Counted from the stretch's first letter, positions 1 through 12,993 are shown. The stretch: DNA of 64,000 nt from Undaria pinnatifida (GCA_012845835.1 JABAKD010000016.1:4340859-4404858), one strand, 5' to 3'. Notes: generated by a model not told the origin, from the letters alone. Translations and numbers: made by a program.

Positions 1-159
1 AACCCCTGTGTCCCTTCCCTCACACCTTCCGGCAACGCGACTCTTCCACAGTAGACGGACTTACGAGCGGTCAAATCGGCTCGTCATGTCTTATGACGCC
101 TACGCTAAACCTACCAGTACCAGGTTCAACCGGTAGGTATACGATCGCGCTGCCTAAGC

Positions 160-245
160 ATATGATAGTGAGACGCCCCATACCAAAATGTATATGATTG
201 TGACGCCAATACCAAAACTTACTGGTATGTGATTGTGACACCCAC
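160..245. repeat. Short tandem repeat, about 30-base unit
   Basis: Three imperfect copies of a unit reading roughly TATGATTGTGACGCC followed by ACCAAAAC. It lies in gene-less DNA at the left edge. Confidence 0.6.
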
Positions 246-384
246 ACTTAAAACCTATATCAGACCCAACACAATCTGAGACGAGAGCATCACCAAGATA
301 CCTGGTGCCATGTTAGGCTGAAAAGCGGTAGCACCCTGGTACAGGCTGGTGTGATCCGAAGGGCTCCTAATCGGGTACCCCACT

Positions 385-452
385 ACTGCTGTGCAGTAGT
401 AGTAGTAGCAGTAGTAGTAGTGTAGTAGTGTAGTAGTAGTGCAACTGTCAGT
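385..452. repeat. (TAG)n / (GTA)n microsatellite
   Basis: Imperfect GTAGTAGTAG run flanked by ACTACTGCTGTGCAG. Simple-sequence expansion. Confidence 0.85.
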
Positions 453-3400
453 AGTCCTGCAGGATACTGCTATCAATACATGAAGCAGCATCTGTGTGAA
501 GTAGCACCAGGTAGACATTTCTTCGTATACCACCCTGTATTAATAGATGGGTTGGCGGCTGATTTCTATACCCAGGGTCAGCTAGGAGGGCTCAGGTTCG
601 CGCGGGATCTGGTATCTGGTCTGGGTGGGGTCAGGGATCAGGATCAGGGTGCCAACCGTAAATTCATGGTATGTGCGTGTGCTGATCAATGAAACATCCC
701 GAAATATCAATAGTTGACCAATGAACGGGTTCCTCGAATACCAGGCCACCGTAAGCCACAAGCCAAAATAAATCAGTGGTGTAATGGGGTGGTTTGCGGT
801 TTACTACTGCTGTTTTGCCCCCGAGGTCAGTGCGGTTCATTGCATAACCAAATCACCTTTGCTATATTTGCAATGTATCTCTGTCTCGTAGTTGATACGA
901 CAGATATCGTTTCTCTACGATAATACGAGGTATCGGCACGGACACTCTGGCTGTGCTGGATGTAGATGGGTTGAAAAAAGTACGCGGGTACTAGGTCTTG
1001 ACCAGAAGAACACACGCCTACACCGGAGGCAGTTTAAGTCTGGAGAAATCGTGGCCCGTGGCGCAAATACAAGGCACCCCTCCCCCTTAGCAGAGGAGAC
1101 ACCGACAGCTCATCAATATCAAGGTCCATTGTCAGTATCTCTCTCATCAATGGGAGGCGTTGGCATAGACTACAGCAGTACCTAGCAATAAAATACCTGG
1201 TACCTGATACGCTGCTCGTAAATACCTGGTCCTGGTAGTTGTTTGTGCTCATGATACGCCAGTACGCAGTACGCGGCGAACGAGTGGGTATAATAGCAGT
1301 TGAAAAACAGCAGAACTGGCTTGATTTTGGATTTTTCATACCTCTGTGACAGTCAGTATCGCCAAGCTCAGACATACTAGATTTGTAGATTGTGATTATG
1401 GCTGATGAGCTGGATTTCAAATCGTTGCATCGCATGGTGGTGGTACGCCTTCGCCAGTAAACTCTTCCTCTTTCGCTCTTTCGAGCTGTGCGGTGGATGC
1501 GTCGTCCTGACATGAAATACACCATCCTACAGCAGTCCTGTAGCTGATGTGCCTGTTACACATTCTTCATAATATCAGGGTTAGCATATACAGGACAGCA
1601 AAAAATATATACATTCAGCAGTATATTCCATGCATAAAACAGCAAACGAAAGCAGTGGTATATACTCGAAATGGGTATAGGAAATGGATGTGCGACAAAA
1701 ACACCCGCACAAAGGAGCAGTATTCATTCACTTACAGCAGGGGCACTTGCCTACCTTTGAACCCAACAATGACCAGCAAGCAGGACCTCACCCGGTGTCT
1801 TGTCGGCGTTGCGCCGTATGCGGTTGAGTAGACTAGACGAAATCAGAGAGCAGGTTTTGAGATTGATTTTGATGGCTCTGGGCTTGGCTTGACTTCGATT
1901 GATGTTTTTGATGGATTTTGATGTTCCTTCAATTTTCAATGCATCCCCGCCCATAAACGCCTGCTCCATCGTGAGCGTCCTGTGACGAAAAGGTAACAGG
2001 CCGCCGCACAAAACAAATTTCAGCTGCGTGCCTGACTGCCTGTCTGCCTGTTGTTTGGCTCCAGCAAGGATGCTCAACCGGCTTAAGGTGAGAGATGCGT
2101 CGTAGATGCAGAGTGCCTGTGCCCATAGGTGGCTGGCGCATAGCTTCCCCAACGAAGTACGTAGAGTGGGCTGAACTATTACGTAAACTTTTGCCTCTGA
2201 CCATGCTGACGGAAAAATGAAAACCAGGATAGTTTTTCCATCGGCCTTCCGTTCTTCTTTACCTGCAGCCTGGCCTTTTTAACGATACAGGTGGCGACCA
2301 CGCGACGCAACCTCCCACCGGCAAAAAGCTGAATCCGGAAACCAACCCTCACCCAGCATACACACATACACCTCGCTCGCAACTGCCTCACCTAGAGCTT
2401 GCTGTTCGAGAGTTGCACAGGAGTATTCCTCCCTGATATCTTGAGCTTCAAAGGGTTCGCATGAAGTTGTGACAAGTCCACGAGTAGTTGGCGAGACTCA
2501 ACAAGACTGCTGAAGCGACAGCCCGCGCGGCCTTGATCTGATGCTCGTGAGCCCCTCCTCCGTGAGTCGCGGTTACTCAAGCAGTGGTTCATCTTCGTCG
2601 ACCATGAGGGCCTGTCTAGATATGGTAAGAGCCCCTCCAAGCTGCTAGCGCTGCTTTCATTGCTGTTGTTGTTTGGGGATAGAGTTTGCACAGGGCAATA
2701 TCTACATGTACCGTGTGGTACTTTAGTAGTACCCTCAATATCCGGCTTGCTGACTCTGGAGCTGCCTTCTCCGTGAACGTGATCTTAATAGTAGTTTAGT
2801 ATGGGATTTTGCTCTGGTACTTGTCGTACCCAAATTTTTTTTGCATGTCTCCGAAAGCGTAAAATTAACTGCATACTGTAGAGTAACTGCTTTGAGCCAG
2901 TTTTTCGGACTACAACCATCCAACCTCGAGCGGCGCTGATACCTCCTCGCCGTGAGCTACGTATGCTGCGAGGGACCCGATTGTATTGCGTGTCGGCCGC
3001 CACTGCTGTGCTTTTTGCGGCAGTTGTTGAAGAAGACATGCATGGCTCGCGGTCAGAATACACACACTACTAACAGCCAGCGATTATTTTTTTTTTGCGT
3101 ACTACTTGTCGAGTAGGGTGATAGCAGGTATTCGAGTAAACGTAAAGAGGCGGAATGTATGACACCGTGCGGCTTTTTGGGTGCCCTTCTTTTGCACGAA
3201 GACAGAAAGATGTTGAGCTCGAGAGGGGGAGGCTTCGTAGATCGTAGAGCAGAGCCTTACGTTGGATCATGCTACAAGTTCGAATACGTTCGTAGCGGGG
3301 ACAAACTAGTACCCCGCGGTGTGCGCGTTCGAGGTCTGGTTCGTGCTCTAGCTGCAATGATTCGTGGTTTGCCCTCGTATGATTTTTTTCAAATATCTTC

Positions 3401-5220
3401 ATGATCATCTACTATATCATAGCGCTCTTTGTGGGGGCCACACACCACCACCGTAGTCCCTCGACCCCACCGACCGACCTCTCGTATAGTCTACATGTAT
3501 CATCTCCGTTTTGAGTCCACCACAAGCCAAGCCCAGATATATACCCGGACAGGCATTTCGTGCTCGTGGGTATAATACCGATCAAACAATTCCTGACGAC
3601 ATGTCCCAACGTTGTACGGCAGCAGTACCGGTTGCTCGTATACGTAGCGCGTCGCTTGAGATAACAGCTTTCAACAAAAGAACTCAGCACCCTCGGATGA
3701 CATACCCCCAACCTCCAGCTCCCCGTGGTATACATTTGTCCCGAAATGTACGGGCTGTTCTGCAGACTTATTGCTCTACGAACGGTTCTCATATTTCCGA
3801 CCAGAGTGGTGAGAGGTCTGGTTTCCGCACAGCTGTTTCTTTGGCTCCTTGGACGTTGGCAGGAAACAGCAAGCGGGTGGGTATATTGCACTCTCTGTTC
3901 GTTTGTACCACCCTCGTACTGCTGTTGTTTAATAAAAATTGAAAAAACTCAGCTGTGCGTACAATCGATTGAATAGTTGAAACTCAACTTTGCAAGTAGT
4001 AGATGCATATGGGTGAATAATGTATGTGAAGAACACACAAAAAACAGCGAAGGCAGAGAGGAGACACCAGCCGCGCAAAATTTTACCCGTACCCGATCGG
4101 AAGCAAGTATTTTGCCGGTGCCTTTTTTTTGCACGGCTGCAAGTAATATCGTAACCAAAGGCGGAGACGTAAAATCTATTCTTGGTTTGTTTGTCTGTTC
4201 GTTTCGTTGGCCTATCGTGGCGAAAGATCTCCACCGCAGCGTTTTGTAGGCAGCCAGCGCTGTGCGTCATGCAGATATTTTAGATTTTCAAGCTTCTGTG
4301 TCCGAGACAGAGCTCTTCAGCGCTCTTCAGCTGTGAACCCACCCGGCGACAGCAGCATCTATACACCAACGAAGACGAACACCCCACCCATTCCAACAAG
4401 AACGTCAAAATTCGAAAAAATATCGCACCGCCGTGTGGTGGGAGGGGGGTGGTGGAGAGGTTAAGAGAGCCGGGGGAGTCTAGTCATTTTTTATTTTTTT
4501 TTCCCCGTTCTGTTTTCATACTTGTTTTGTTGTGTAGATCCCCAGGCTTTTTCTTGATAGTTACATGTTCGTAACTCGAGCTGTCGTCGCGGGGCACACC
4601 CCCGTGGCGTACGTACCCACAGCAGGCGCTTTGCTCTCTGTCAGTTGACTCTTGGTGCTGCTGCGACAAGCAACTCGCCGAAGGGGCTTGGGACTCCATG
4701 GAATCAATGGGATCAACCGCCCAAAAGAGACTCGCGAACGCTTCCCCCCTTATTGTTTGTCGATGGATCATGATCATCTCTCACGGAATTGTGTCGGTCG
4801 AAAAGGTACATCGTACAGGTACCGCCGTACGATGTCATGCGATTCTGCGATGATTCTATTAATATTAAATAGATACAACAAGTGAAAAGCTGGTGTGCAC
4901 GAAGATGCGATCATATCATATGCTGTATCATACCTGGTATGATACATTCACTTCTCTGTTATTCTGGATATATCACACGATCGCATACTCCTGTACATAC
5001 GATTCTTATCATATGACATACGCACATATAACGATTCAGGACGGGCATACTTCTGGGTGCTGATTGATACCCGATTGATATCTGTTGCGGAGATGTACGT
5101 ATAACGGTTTGATCCCGTGTATTGTTAGAGCCGTTTCTTGTGACCACGGCGTAGGTTGCTATATCCTGCCGCGGAGGCAACAATGACAGCAACACACCGC
5201 CCACACCCACACTCAAGTTG
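453..5220. other. Gene-less stretch, no recognisable coding or RNA gene
   Basis: Only short unrelated open frames occur on both strands, with no family motif and no splice-consistent chain. Scattered copies of the words TACCTGGTA (1194, 4931) and CTACTGCTGT are the only notable content. Confidence 0.5.
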
Positions 5221-5632
5221 ACGACAGCAGCAGTTGCTGCAATATTTTGCTGCGCTTGTTCCTAGCGACAGCTAGGATTTGCAGTGTCAGTGTGACGAGG
5301 ACAAGACGGCTTGAATCCAGTCTAATCAACCAAACTACCAAACTGAACCCTCCAGCTATGCTATGTTATAGACTGCTTTTTTTTCGCTGGGGGTATTCTT
5401 CCACTCCAGAGTGACTGGAGCCAGTCCTGTGACCACGGCAGCAGCAGTTGCTGCAATATCTTGCTGCGCTTGTACCCGGCGACAGGTAGGCTTTGCAGCG
5501 TCAGCGTGAATAGGACAAATCGGCTTGAATCTAATATATCAACCAAACTTGGCGCTCCAGCTATGCTATGATGTACTGTACTTTTTTTCCGCTGGGGTAT
5601 TCTTCTACTCCAGGGTGACTGGAGCCTGTCCT
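5221..5632. repeat. Tandem duplication, about 215-base unit, containing part of the T1 element
   Basis: The block starting GCAGCAGTTGCTGCAATATT and ending at the CTCCAGAGTGACTGGAG hairpin occurs at about 5225-5432 and again at about 5440-5632 with scattered mismatches. Both copies end in the reverse-oriented start of the dispersed T1 element. Confidence 0.8.
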
Positions 5633-5815
5633 GGTGGAGGCATGAATTGCGCCAGCTGTGATATGGTATGCGTGTACCACCTTGGGTTGTTTTTGTTTTT
5701 CCCTAGGGTATTCCTCAGATCCAGAGTGACTGGAGCCTGTCCTGTGACCACGGACTTGATTTTGCGAGTTAATGTGAGAACAACAACAACATGACCACGC
5801 GCTTGATTATGCGAG
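5590..5815 (-). mobile_element. T1 dispersed element, 5' part, reverse copy
   Basis: Reverse copy of the conserved T1 start (CATTAACTCGCATAATCAAG ... CTCCAGTCACTCTGGAG). It includes the stretch complementary to the GCCTCCACCAGAAACATAT region of the full copies, so it covers about the first 170 bases of the element. Confidence 0.75.
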
Positions 5816-7530
5816 TTATGTGAAAACATATGTATCAACAAAACATATATCTAAGCCCAAGAGATCGATCACCAATGCCCCGCTTTTTTTTTCAATACGA
5901 TTCTTGTTTGTGATGTTTCGTATATGATAATCATGAGTATACGATTCCATACCTACAAGCTGACGACATGTGTTCATGTCGGCCGCGTATTTCACGAAAT
6001 AATGACTCTATTTAAGCACTTGTTAATACTTTTGGGACTCCAGACGCGAAAATTGCCGACTGCAGCATTGGCCACACGAAGCAATACAAGCTGCTGGTGG
6101 TATAGGAGATGCCTCCGAACTGCAGCGCAGGAAGCTGTGAGGCAAACGTGAGGCACTACGATACTCGGGTTGCCTTTAGCTTTTCCTCTACGCTTGATTA
6201 GATCGTGCTCGTCGCTTATGGTCTGTATTAATGGCTTATGGATCTGGATTAATTTGTCCCACCCGAGGGTTAGTGGCCGACCCAGCGCATCCGTGACTGA
6301 CACCTTGCCTGTAGTAGAACGCTGACTCCGTGCGCGAGGGCAGCTAGGTATCTTGAACCACCCCCGTTCTCCGGGTTTACGGTTCACCCTGTTTCACTAT
6401 ATCTGGTAGATTTTGTTGTTTGTTGTACAGGCAATTAAGTCGCATTTTTAACATGCTGCATTTCGACCTTCAACCTCTGGATGTCTCGGAGACAGTGGGT
6501 GTTTACACAGCCGTAGTGTTGTATCCACAGCAGCTCGTGATTCTGCTTATTCAGATTGATTGGTGGTGCACGCTTTTTTCAACGGAGGTGTACACCTTGG
6601 CTTTGGGGTGCGGCGGTCGAATCGTCGAATTTCAGAAGATACGAAAGTGATGCAAAAAAACACCAACTCCCAACTGAACGTTGGCACAATTCTTCAGGCC
6701 AGCTACATATTCTCGCAAGCAACCACAGCCTGCGAAATTGAGCTTCACTCACTATGCGGTGCGATGAGGGCGTCGGGTGCGGTCAGCAGCATCGTAGGCA
6801 ACCAGAAACTAAGTCAAAATTGCCAGCCAGCATAATGACCAAAAATCGTGAATTTGCTCCAAAATCCACGATTTTGATACGTTTGGGAATATGTCAAGTA
6901 TTACCACGGCTACAGCGCGTACGGAGAAACGGCTATACCCAAAAGTTTGCGGAGGTTTTCTCGGATACTTTTGAACACTACGACCGGTACGCGTTCGTAC
7001 CCGAAAATAGTGCGGACTGGGAAATTCGTCGCCGTTTGAGGTGGTCAAGTATTGGGCTAGAACAAGGGCAAAAAAAACACTGAATTCTACAATTTTTAGC
7101 AAATAATGTTTTTTTCCATTCCGAGAAAAGTGAATATCTCCAAGTCGTTTGTACCCTGGTATGTTTTTGGCGAAATGCCCTCGCACTCGCGCGTACCTGG
7201 TAGTTGACAAAATACCCCCTTATTGAGGGATCCCCCACCGACTTAAATTTGGCTAAGAGTGGATTATTATTGTTCAACAATATTACGTTGACGCAAATAT
7301 CAGGGTACGGACGTCCAGGATGAATCATGACCCAGCACCCAGCGCACATGGTTGTTTGACGACCGGTGATTTTTTTTTTCTTCCCCTACCGTCGGCCCCC
7401 GGGTATGTTTGTACATGTCCGCGGCTCGTGAAGCGACAATTTATTATTACGATTCACTACTCGGACTGATGAATGGAGTCATCGGGTATCTTTGTCTCGT
7501 AAGTTTTAACTACAAAGCTCCCCTCTATGT
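5816..7530. other. Gene-less stretch
   Basis: No recognisable gene, RNA or long repeat. Short frames only, plus one TACCTGGTA word at 7194. Confidence 0.45.
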
Positions 7531-8048
7531 TGTTGTTCTCACATTAACTCGCATAATCAAGTCCGTGGTCACAGGACAGGCTCCCGTCACTTTGGAGCTG
7601 AGGAATACCCCAGGGAAAAACACAAACCATAGGTGGTGCACGCATGTATTACGGCTGACGCAATTCATGCCTCCACCAGAAACATATAAAAGTGAAATCG
7701 GGAGTCAGCCTACGATGTGCCAGGTCCATACTAGTGCATACGTCTCACTACTCGCGCCTTGAAAAACCGACTATACCGCTTGGCACCTTAGAAAGACTAC
7801 CACGTATATATTGCACGTAGTACCTATCACTACGCATACGCACGACTGACGCAAGTCAATTGGAAAAGAGAAACAAAAGAAAATAACAGAAGGTGAAGGA
7901 AAGAAAAGCTAAGAACGCGAAAAGCGAAGAATTTCGAAAAGGAAAGGAAAGAAAGGACAAGACAAAAAGGGGAAGCAAGGAAAGAAAAAGAGAAAATATG
8001 TTATACTAGCACACCCCAGGAACTGACTAAAGACGGCATTGGGCTCAT
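7531..8048 (+). mobile_element. T1 dispersed element, full-length copy 1
   Basis: About 518 bases from TGTTGTTCTCACATTAACTC to GGCATTGGGCTCATA. Two further long copies are at 12994-13465 and 32183-32695. It has no long open frame, an internal purine-rich (GAAAAGAAAG) stretch and a short hairpin CTCCAGTCACTCTGGAG. No terminal inverted repeats were seen, so it could be a solo LTR or another non-autonomous element. Confidence 0.8.
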
Positions 8049-8494
8049 ACTGTAGAGGGTATCAAGTGCATCATCAATGGCACTGGGGTAGAGAACGCAA
8101 GAAGGCAAAGAAATCAGGGCGGTCTGTCTTACGCTATCTTGTGACGGCCATTGGAATGCCCACAAATTTCAAGACGACGATGGCCAGACCCAGACTTCAG
8201 TCTCTTGGGCAGGACGCCCCCCCTCCCCCCTCCCCCCCCGTCCGATTATTTTGCTCATCCCTTCCACCAGGTGTTGTCTTCCCGCTTTTCCTTTCTCCCT
8301 TCTCCCTCCCTAGACGTAGCTCAGATTCGGGGTCACTAAGCAGGCTCTTCTCCCCCCTCCAAACCACGGCGATACATGCCTTCATTTTTATCGCGCAAAA
8401 AATTCCAGCTATTTCTTTCCTCGTCAACGCATATCGAATTGCGTCTACCCACGCTGCTCCCAGCAGTTCGGTAACCTTCGCGTTGTTCTCTCAC

Positions 8495-8759
8495 CCCACA
8501 AATCATACAGATGAAGTATCAAATATGTTTCGACTTTGGGGGTGGTCCGCACATTTTCTCTCAGTTTTTCCAAAACGCGCGTTGAAGCCGCGCTTGGGTT
8601 GGAGCCTTAGCCGGGGTTAGGGTTAGGGTTAGGTTGGGTCGACGCCCGCTCGCGATTTGATGAAAAAAAAACACACACACAAAAACACCAAAAAAAAAAA
8701 GCCTAAAAAACTTCTTGAAGTGAAATATATTTGGTACTTTATCTGGTACGATTTGTGGG
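8495..8759. mobile_element. MITE-like TIR element with telomere-like core, copy 1 (family M1)
   Basis: The left end CCCACAAATCATACAG... and right end ...CTGGTACGATTTGTGGG are imperfect inverted repeats of about 35 bases (both continue into a match to AAAGTACCAAATAT). The interior has GGGGTTAGGGTTAGGGTTAG and a GGTCGACGCCC block. A second copy with the same order is at 28702-28962. No coding capacity. Confidence 0.85.
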
Positions 8760-8824
8760 ACAAATACCGGTAATGGCGCCTCCAGCAGTTGATTCCTTTT
8801 ATTTTTATTTTTGCTGGATAAACC

Positions 8825-8950
8825 AAGAAGTCCTACGCGCATAGGATTCGAATCCCAGAGTACAGAATACTGCTGTACCAACGCTTGTGTCTAGCATTCG
8901 AGGGTAACCGCTAGTTCACCGGGGCGATCGGTAGCGCACGCGATAGCTGG
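8825..8950 (-). mobile_element. tRNA-headed SINE-like fragment
   Basis: Read on the minus strand it starts GATCGCCCCGGTGAACTAGC, continues GGTTACCCTCGAATGC, and carries a B-box-like GGGATTCGAATCC about 70 bases on. The same head occurs at 15900-15985 on the plus strand. The acceptor stem does not pair properly, so this is a tRNA-derived repeat rather than a tRNA gene. Confidence 0.6.
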
Positions 8951-8959
8951 TACAGAACG

Positions 8960-9700
8960 CACCAAAAGCTTTAGTATCATTTCATGTCATGTTCTTGGAC
9001 GCAACCAGCAGCAGCAGACTGGGGGATATCGGGATACCCGTATACCCAGTGACGTATGGGTTCATATCCCAATGTGACCATCTCGTATACCCGTGGTTTG
9101 TACCTGGTGCCAGGTCGACGCGTACCCACAAACGGGTACGTATGCAGTGTTCGCATTGATGTCCTTATCGTATCGCTGGTCGCTGACCGCTTATGGCTTC
9201 TATTAATACATGGCGTTGACACCGACCGTGCCGCTTCGGTGTTTCTGTTGGAGTGTTCGGTCGTCGGCGCTGTCTCAACCAGTGTTGACTCCAACCAATC
9301 AACTAAAAATGTGTACGATCTATTCCAGCCTGTGTCATTATACTCTCTCCAACTAGACCAGCTCATGTTTATGCGTACTTTCTGATTTTTCTGTGCGTGT
9401 TTTCCTGCATTACCCTTGACCCTTTGCCCTTGAGTTGGTGACGGTCTTCCTGTTAATATTAAGTAGTGTTTTGTCCCTGTTAATATGATCCAAAAACCAA
9501 TGGTCATATATATCATGCGGATCTCACAGCTAATGTTTTTTTTTCTCATTTTTTTTAATATATCACGTATTAACAATTTACATAGATGGCATCAAAGTGA
9601 AGCCAACATCACGTAATAACAATTTTCCTTCCTTCCACTTCAATTTTTATCTTTGAAATAATGGGCATCTTAATGTAACGCGCAGGCAGAATATTTGCTA
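8960..9700. other. Gene-less stretch with one 199-codon minus-strand frame of unknown meaning
   Basis: A minus-strand open frame (9576-8977) shows no family motif and no gene-like composition. I see nothing else here. Confidence 0.35.
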
Positions 9701-10195
9701 TCATCCACCTCCGATCCCCGCCACCACGTCACACCCCTCCCCCCCCAACACACACGCACATAACCCCCCCCCGCCCCGCTGCCCCACCGGAAATCAAGTC
9801 TGCTAGAGTAATGAACACTACCAGACAGGTGATATCACCTCATTACCTTTCTAGCCATCCATGCCGTAGCTCCAATAACCCCCCCCCCCCCCGCGCCTCC
9901 TCCTCCCTCACTACTCGCACCATCGCCTAGACATAGCACCATGCGTGTAGTAAGTTCCTACGGGGTATACATTTATGCAATCTAAGGGAATAAAAAAAAT
10001 TCGCCCTCCCCTCACCGGTTGTACGACTTACAGGATATACTTGATAAACTGATGCTTTTCCTTCCACAGCTGTCAGACTTTGTCCCCTCCAGAAACGGGT
10101 TTTATAGTTTCCGCGCACAGACTGATTAACATCACCCTGTTGACCTTGGTACAAGCTACATTGTAGTTCCAAGGGAAGTCGCCGACCTAATAGAG
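9700..10195 (+). mobile_element. C-rich dispersed element (family C1), copy 1
   Basis: Shares ordered blocks with 52270-53940: GATATCACCTCATTA, CCATCCATGCCG, ACCATCGCCTAGAC, a TCACCGGTTGT...CGACTTACA block, and GTTTTATAGTTTCCGCGCAC followed by GTCGCCGACCTA. C runs separate the blocks. No long open frame. Confidence 0.7.
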
Positions 10196-10261
10196 TCTCC
10201 CAGTAATACGCGTGATCAAGATGGGAGTTTTTTTTGTCTTTTTTGTTTGTTGTCTCACATT

Positions 10262-10265
10262 GAGT

Positions 10266-10297
<32 letters not shown>

Positions 10298-10305
10298 GTT
10301 GTTGT
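10262..10305. repeat. (TTG)n microsatellite
   Basis: About 13 TTG/TCG units, next to a T1-like TCACATTAACTCGCAT stub. Confidence 0.85.
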
Positions 10306-10360
10306 TATCACATTAACTCGCATTAAGTATCACACACCCAGTAAATACGCGCGATCGGAG

Positions 10361-10420
10361 TATCACACACAGCTTGCAAAGATGAGTTTCGACGAAATCT
10401 TCGATCTCACAGCTGGAGTG
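10361..10420 (+). repeat. Dispersed AGCTTGCAAAGATGAGT module, copy A
   Basis: Contains CAGCTTGCAAAGATGAGTTT then TCGATCTCACAGCTGG. One of at least seven copies in the window (10361, 13821, 32741 minus, 52054, 52144, 53986, 55724). Confidence 0.75.
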
Positions 10421-10779
10421 TATTTTTATTTTTTTCAATATATCAGGCGAGAATGGTGAGTGACTTGTGATGCGTGGCTTGATCGCGTCGTGGGGCGGCG
10501 GACCCCGCATGCATTTTTTTTTTTGTTCTGTGCAGCAAAGCAGCAGAGTACGTATGCATGTTCCTCGGACGTAACTGGTATATACGTACGGTACTGCTTG
10601 TCTGAGCTCAAATGCGCTCGCACGGACGGACCAGAGGGTAGTTCGTAGGCGCGGTTCTGCAAGGGGCAGCTTGCCACTTTCCATTCTTTCATGTTTGGTG
10701 TTTGGACGTTTGGTCTTGCATTGTGTTGGCGTCAACAATGGATGCCTCTCTCATCTCCCTCGTCGAACTCGAAAGCCAA

Positions 10780-10830
10780 AACTCTCGGTCCCGCCTCTCG
10801 GTCCCGCCTCTCGATCCCATGTTCCATGTC
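10780..10830. repeat. Short tandem CGGTCCCGCCTCT repeat
   Basis: CTCTCGGTCCCGC repeated three times with one variant, in otherwise featureless DNA. Confidence 0.6.
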
Positions 10831-11689
10831 TCTTTCAAGCGGATGCCCGCCCATTTCGACGTTTTCAGTGACCGCCCGCCCACGTGAGGTGTAAAGCGTC
10901 TAGATTAATGTTCACGGTGGTATTTGAGCATCAACAGAAGTGTTTGTCCGCGCGGAAATAATCTCCGTACCCTTCACCATATGGGCTCCAGAGCGGAGAA
11001 ACCAGGAATATGCAATATTATGCTAGTATGCCAAAATCTAGTCGTTACTACCGGCATGCGAGGTCCCAGGGTGTTGTTGTTGTCTTGTCAAAAATCTAGT
11101 ATGCCATTCCAGCTGCTGCTGCCATAATACAGTTTCGAGTATCCAGTAGAGGTAATATATGCCCTACGAGTACTGCTGTAGTACCGGTAGTCTAAGTAAG
11201 GGAAACGGCAGTAGCTCGAGGAGTACTCGACACGACGCGTTCGTTGCGCAAGTGTGTTTGATAGGACAGGTATATACGTGTCATAGGTACCTGGTATATA
11301 GTGACAGGCGACGGACGGCAGTTGTGCTGGTCGCGAGGCAGAGTCTGTTCGTTCTCTCCGCAATACGTTGTGCTGTTGTCCGTATTGCTTCTTATTTCTG
11401 ATGTGTATTTCCGGACTCGCCCTAGGACGTGAACACGGACTTGATTATGCGAGTTAATGTGATAACAACAACAACAAGGACGCCCCCCCGCCTTCAGCTT
11501 CCGTCGTGTTTTGTCTGATTGATTGAGGCTGTCCATTCAGCCGCTGGGCTTGAAGATAAAGGAACGCCACCAAAACATGCCGCGCCGCGCGCCCAGCCCG
11601 CCTCGCTCTGCCGACCACGACTTCGAGCCGCGCAGAAGGTTGGGCCGCTGCAACAATGGTCCACACTACGTACTTTTTTCACTTGTATA

Positions 11690-11860
11690 TGTTTTCTGGT
11701 GGAGGCAATGAATTGCGTCAGCTGTAAAATATGCGTGTACCACCTTTGGTTTGTTTGTGTTTTTTTCCTGGGGTATTCCTCAGCTCCAGAGTGACTGGAG
11801 CCTGTCCTGTGACCACGGACTTGATTATGCGAGTTAATTTCATGACAAAAACAACAACAA
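11690..11860 (-). mobile_element. T1 dispersed element, 5' part, reverse copy
   Basis: Reverse copy of the first about 170 bases of T1, ending GACTTGATTATGCGAGTTAA. It parallels the fragment at 5590-5815. A further stub with the same terminal bases is at 11432-11475. Confidence 0.75.
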
Positions 11861-12689
11861 CAACTTTTCAAGTATTTTGCCCCCTAAACGTGGGTGCAGT
11901 TACAAGTGCAACGAGTGGTTCGAAACACTTTTTGTTTTAGTGGTGGGACGATGAGGTGATATTGCTGTGTGCGGGTGTTGATCGCACAAGCCGTATCCAT
12001 TCGAAGTCAGTCGTACTGCTGTTTGGAGCTAATCTGAGAACAACATATGGAAGAAAATGAGAAGAAAAAAACAGAAAAAAACAAACCGCTGCCTTCGTGG
12101 AAACAAGAGGCAGGAAAGCTTGAATTTCGTACTGCAGCGCGGCGACCGCGGCGGGGTCGAGACGGCTTGCTTGAAACGAAACAAGCGCCACGAGTTCGCG
12201 CAAGCTGTTGTGTTCGTTTGTAGACGACTGGCTTGTCGAAATCGGTCGTCACGTACCGTATGAGGTGGTCCAGCTCTATTCGCCAAGCAGTACTTACCTG
12301 TGTGTCCCCAACTCGGTTTTCCGATTTTCAATCTGATGAACTTTCGTGTGGACTCTCCTCAGAATGAAGCGAAACGGATAGCTGGGGCTCCATCTTGATT
12401 TTGTCAGGAAGGGGAAATTTATGGCCGTTTCAAGACAATCTGGTCGAATTTTTTGGCAAAATCAAATGGATGAAAAAATCGGAGAAAAATGGAGGTCCGG
12501 GAAATGTTTAGACGATAGTGATGCGAGTCACGTGAAGTATTCAGACAAAAACGTGATGAATTGAGGACGGAAATAAGGATTTGGATTGCTGATATTAATA
12601 GCAAGATAATAACCTTTTGTACCATCTCACATATGTCAATAAGAGGTTAGGGTTAAGGTAAGTGTTGCTACGATTTGTGTTTGCCCCAG

Positions 12690-12712
12690 CCCCCCCCCCC
12701 CCCCCCCCCCTC
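12690..12712. repeat. Poly-C run
   Basis: More than 20 consecutive C. Such runs recur through the window, mostly in gene-less DNA and introns. Confidence 0.9.
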
Positions 12713-12993
12713 CGGTTGTTGTGTCGTTGCTCTGCCCGCTTTTTCGCGCTTTCCTAAGAAAGTGTCAAGTGCTCGATTCTACGTTGATAGACATTCCGAA
12801 TTTCATGCATGTCCACTTTTTGATGGCGCATAGACTGGCATCATGCTGACAAATTTCGAATTATGCCTCTGGGTGTACGTACTACTGCTGTGCACTCACT
12901 ATTAATACTTGAAATCGGAATGGGGGCCAGCACGATGTTGTTGTACTTGGTGATGGTATTGTCAGTGTTTTCTAATCAACTCATGACATACGT

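Noticed and set aside
3412-3942. Overlapping 159- and 143-codon frames on opposite strands
   Set aside because: Both look like chance frames; neither shows a motif, bias or flanking splice structure.
8039-8620. 193-codon plus-strand frame
   Set aside because: It spans the end of a T1 copy, C runs and the left end of a TIR element; no protein family resemblance.
8977-9576. 199-codon minus-strand frame
   Set aside because: No motif, no gene-like composition and no splice-consistent neighbours; kept only as a note on the gene-less stretch.
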